The notes under the pieces are model-generated. The model did not search any database. It worked only from the letters and a program-made list of their open reading frames with translations, and was not told the DNA's origin. Positions 5,672 to 6,875 of a stretch of DNA of 6,875 nucleotides are shown piece after piece (position 1 is the first letter of the stretch; every line of letters begins with the position of its first letter). Origin of the DNA: Aquifex sp. (GTDB lineage: Bacteria > Aquificota > Aquificia > Aquificales > Aquificaceae); the NCBI GenBank assembly GCA_003978875.1, contig QNXQ01000207.1:1-6875 (forward strand), in the 5' to 3' direction. The position numbers and the translations under genes were made by a program.

Positions 5672-6310
5672 TACAATCTTCATAAACAGCATTCTAAAGT
5701 ATTCTCCCTTTATACTTTTTGCAAGTTTTAAAAGTTCCCCCCTCGTCTTTAGCTTGTTTTTTCCTTTATAATTCGCAGTTCCGGTGTAATGGAAAAACTT
5801 TATCAAGTCCAAACCTTCAAAGGGAATTTTTATATTTAGAATTTTGTATTCCTTCGGGAAAAAAGTATTTAGGATGTCTTCTTCATCGGGAAAAGGAAAA
5901 GAGGAAAAACTTACACTTCCCTTTATCGGCACTGCTATTCCCACGCAGACTTTAGCAACCCTTATGGCTTCAGAGATACTCTTTTTCCAGTCGGTCCAGT
6001 GAAGGGAAAAATTGCTCACAACGTAGTCAAAACTTTTATCCTTAAAAGGAAGGCTTTCCGCATTACCCAGAACTGCAATGCCGTGGCGCTCTTTATATAC
6101 TTCTACCATTTTGGGAGAAATATCCAGTCCCAAAACCTCGCAGTTTTCTAAATACTCTGAAACAAAACCAGTTCCGCATCCCAAATCCAGGACTTTACCT
6201 CTGGGATTTATAAACTCTACCAGCAGACGGGCAGACTCTCTTTGAGGCAGTGCCCACTCTTCGTAAGTCTCAACAGCTCTTGAAAACTGAAAACTTAAAG
6301 TGTTCTTCAT
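5663..6310 (-). CDS. bioC: BioC-like malonyl-ACP O-methyltransferase
   Basis: This is a cytoplasmic SAM-dependent methyltransferase. BioC methylates malonyl-ACP so that the fatty acid machinery can elongate it to pimeloyl-ACP methyl ester for biotin. The protein has 215 residues, shorter than E. coli BioC (251). The BioC-type N-terminus FSRAVETYEEWALPQRESA (9-27) leads to SAM motif I VLDLGCGTG (40-48), the acidic ribose contact Asp 63 (GLDIS), NAESLPF (83-89), and SNFSLHW (99-105), the BioC form of the post-motif region. The C-terminal part (166-212) also follows BioC: a helix, TGTAN, then a helix and a final strand. The middle lid region looks shortened. It follows a BioH-like gene on the same strand with a 41-base overlap, which supports the biotin assignment over a general methyltransferase. 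The ATG at 6310 has only a distant Shine-Dalgarno (GGAGG, 17 bases away), so coupling to the upstream gene is likely. Its stop lies inside the opposite-strand receiver-like gene. Confidence 0.83.
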   Translation of the reverse strand: MKNTLSFQFSRAVETYEEWALPQRESARLLVEFINPRGKVLDLGCGTGFVSEYLENCEVLGLDISPKMVEVYKERHGIAVLGNAESLPFKDKSFDYVVSNFSLHWTDWKKSISEAIRVAKVCVGIAVPIKGSVSFSSFPFPDEEDILNTFFPKEYKILNIKIPFEGLDLIKFFHYTGTANYKGKNKLKTRGELLKLAKSIKGEYFRMLFMKIVLT

Positions 6311-6875
6311 CTCTAATAGGAAAATGTCCTCCGCCGAGAAGAATTAATTTAGAACATCTTAAAAATTTGTGAAGCCTGAAAGCTTCTTTAGGAGGTACTA
6401 TTTTATCCTCAACTCCGTGAAGTATGTATACCTCCTGCCTTATATGGGAAAGGATAGGGTATAAATTGAGGTTTATATAATCCTCAAGGAGCTTCAGTCC
6501 GTTCTTTTCCTCAAAGAAATCTTCAAAATCTCCGTAAGCCAATTTTCTAAAGGCTTTTATACCTTCCTTTTTTATCAGAAGTTTCATAGCTCTTATATTC
6601 TTTTCTTCCCATGCTCCCCTGAAGAAAGGAGTAGTTCCTATCAGAAAAATCCTGTTTACCCTGTGGGAAAATCTGTAAGCAAATAAAAGAGCCAAACTTC
6701 CCCCTAAGGACCATCCAACTATGTCGTGCTTGGTTGAGGTAAGTGAAAAGATTTCATGAAGAATTCTATCTATTCCCGAATAATTGTTTTTATTTTTACC
6801 GTGTCCGGGCAAGTCGTACTTTACCCCGCTGAACTTATCAAAAATACGGGAAGAAAAAGCCCAACCGTGAATAAA
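6270..6875 (-). CDS. bioH: BioH-like alpha/beta hydrolase, probable pimeloyl-ACP methyl ester esterase (5' end outside window)
   Basis: The frame is open to the right edge and 201 residues are visible; probably only a short N-terminal piece is missing, since the fragment begins at FIHGWAF, the oxyanion-hole segment found near the start of BioH proteins. Numbered from the edge: HGW (3-5), YDLPGHG (20-26), the nucleophile elbow GWSLGG with Ser 56, a helical cap region roughly 83-148, HGVEDKIVP with catalytic Asp 157, and GGGH with catalytic His 184. The chain ends soon after, as in BioH. BioH hydrolyses the methyl ester of pimeloyl-ACP, releasing the product for BioF. HGW, GWSLGG and adjacency to a BioC-like gene favour BioH; the alpha/beta hydrolase family is large, so the substrate is inferred from context. 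A TTG at 6812 is an internal Leu codon in LPGHG and not the start. The last 41 bases also encode the start of bioC. Confidence 0.8.
   Translation of the reverse strand, partial: FIHGWAFSSRIFDKFSGVKYDLPGHGKNKNNYSGIDRILHEIFSLTSTKHDIVGWSLGGSLALLFAYRFSHRVNRIFLIGTTPFFRGAWEEKNIRAMKLLIKKEGIKAFRKLAYGDFEDFFEEKNGLKLLEDYINLNLYPILSHIRQEVYILHGVEDKIVPPKEAFRLHKFLRCSKLILLGGGHFPIRDEEHFKFSVFKSC

Noticed and set aside
5719..5955. Plus-strand open frame of 78 codons inside bioC
   Set aside because: It lies antisense to a well-supported methyltransferase, has no recognisable motif and has no ribosome binding site I would trust.
6270..6330. A frameshift breaking a single BioH-BioC fusion protein
   Set aside because: The hydrolase has its full catalytic triad and a natural end, and the methyltransferase has its own ATG and complete N-terminal motif. 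Two overlapping genes explain the data without an error, though raw reads could still be checked.
6810..6812. TTG as the start of the BioH-like protein
   Set aside because: The frame stays open to the window edge and upstream codons encode a conserved HGW oxyanion-hole segment, so this TTG is an internal Leu codon.
1..6875. CRISPR array, tRNA/rRNA, insertion sequence, toxin-antitoxin or anti-phage system
   Set aside because: I saw no regularly spaced repeats, RNA gene signatures, transposase or integrase motifs or terminal repeats. Apart from one 85-base gap and one 18-base spacer, the window is filled by coding sequence, most of it recognisable.

Overview
The window looks like chromosomal DNA from a thermophilic bacterium of the order Aquificales, close to but not identical with Aquifex aeolicus. 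The main reason is the LpxC protein, which closely resembles the A. aeolicus enzyme as I remember it, including the stretch from the glycine-rich active-site region to the RGGHSLN motif. Proteins rich in Lys, Glu and Ile, an AT-rich composition and very tight gene packing with ATGA overlaps also fit. This placement is from memory of protein sequences, not from a search. Lipid A synthesis and an RND pump imply a Gram-negative envelope.

The layout has three blocks. Block 1 (1-2742, minus strand) is a heavy-metal export operon: a CopB-type (CPH motif, P1B-3) copper ATPase with a His-rich N-terminus, followed 18 bases later by a CusA/CzcA-type RND pump that runs off the left edge. Block 2 (2828-5671, plus strand) diverges from block 1 across an 85-base AT-rich gap. 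It is a four-gene chain in which each gene overlaps the next by 4 bases (ATGA): an aminoglycoside-phosphotransferase-like protein of unknown substrate, uroporphyrinogen-III synthase (hemD), LpxC, and a 103-residue receiver-like protein that seems to have lost its phosphorylation site. Block 3 (5663-6875, minus strand) converges on block 2 with a 9-base tail-to-tail overlap. It holds a BioH-like esterase (cut by the right edge) and a BioC-like methyltransferase that overlap by 41 bases.

Block 1 makes sense as a relay: the ATPase moves copper from cytoplasm to periplasm, and the RND pump moves it from the periplasm out of the cell. Block 3 makes sense as the pair that makes pimeloyl-ACP for biotin: BioC masks malonyl-ACP as a methyl ester and BioH removes the methyl group at the end. 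Block 2 joins unrelated pathways (haem, lipid A, two unassigned proteins), a mixture known to be common in Aquificales operons.

I see no RNA gene, insertion sequence, CRISPR array, integrase or phage gene, and no convincing new system. The items most worth a second look are the degenerate receiver protein coupled to lpxC, the free-standing kinase-like protein, the ATPase-RND pairing, and the symmetric sequences in the divergent gap. No gap over 300 bases lacks a gene; the only substantial non-coding stretch is 2743-2827.
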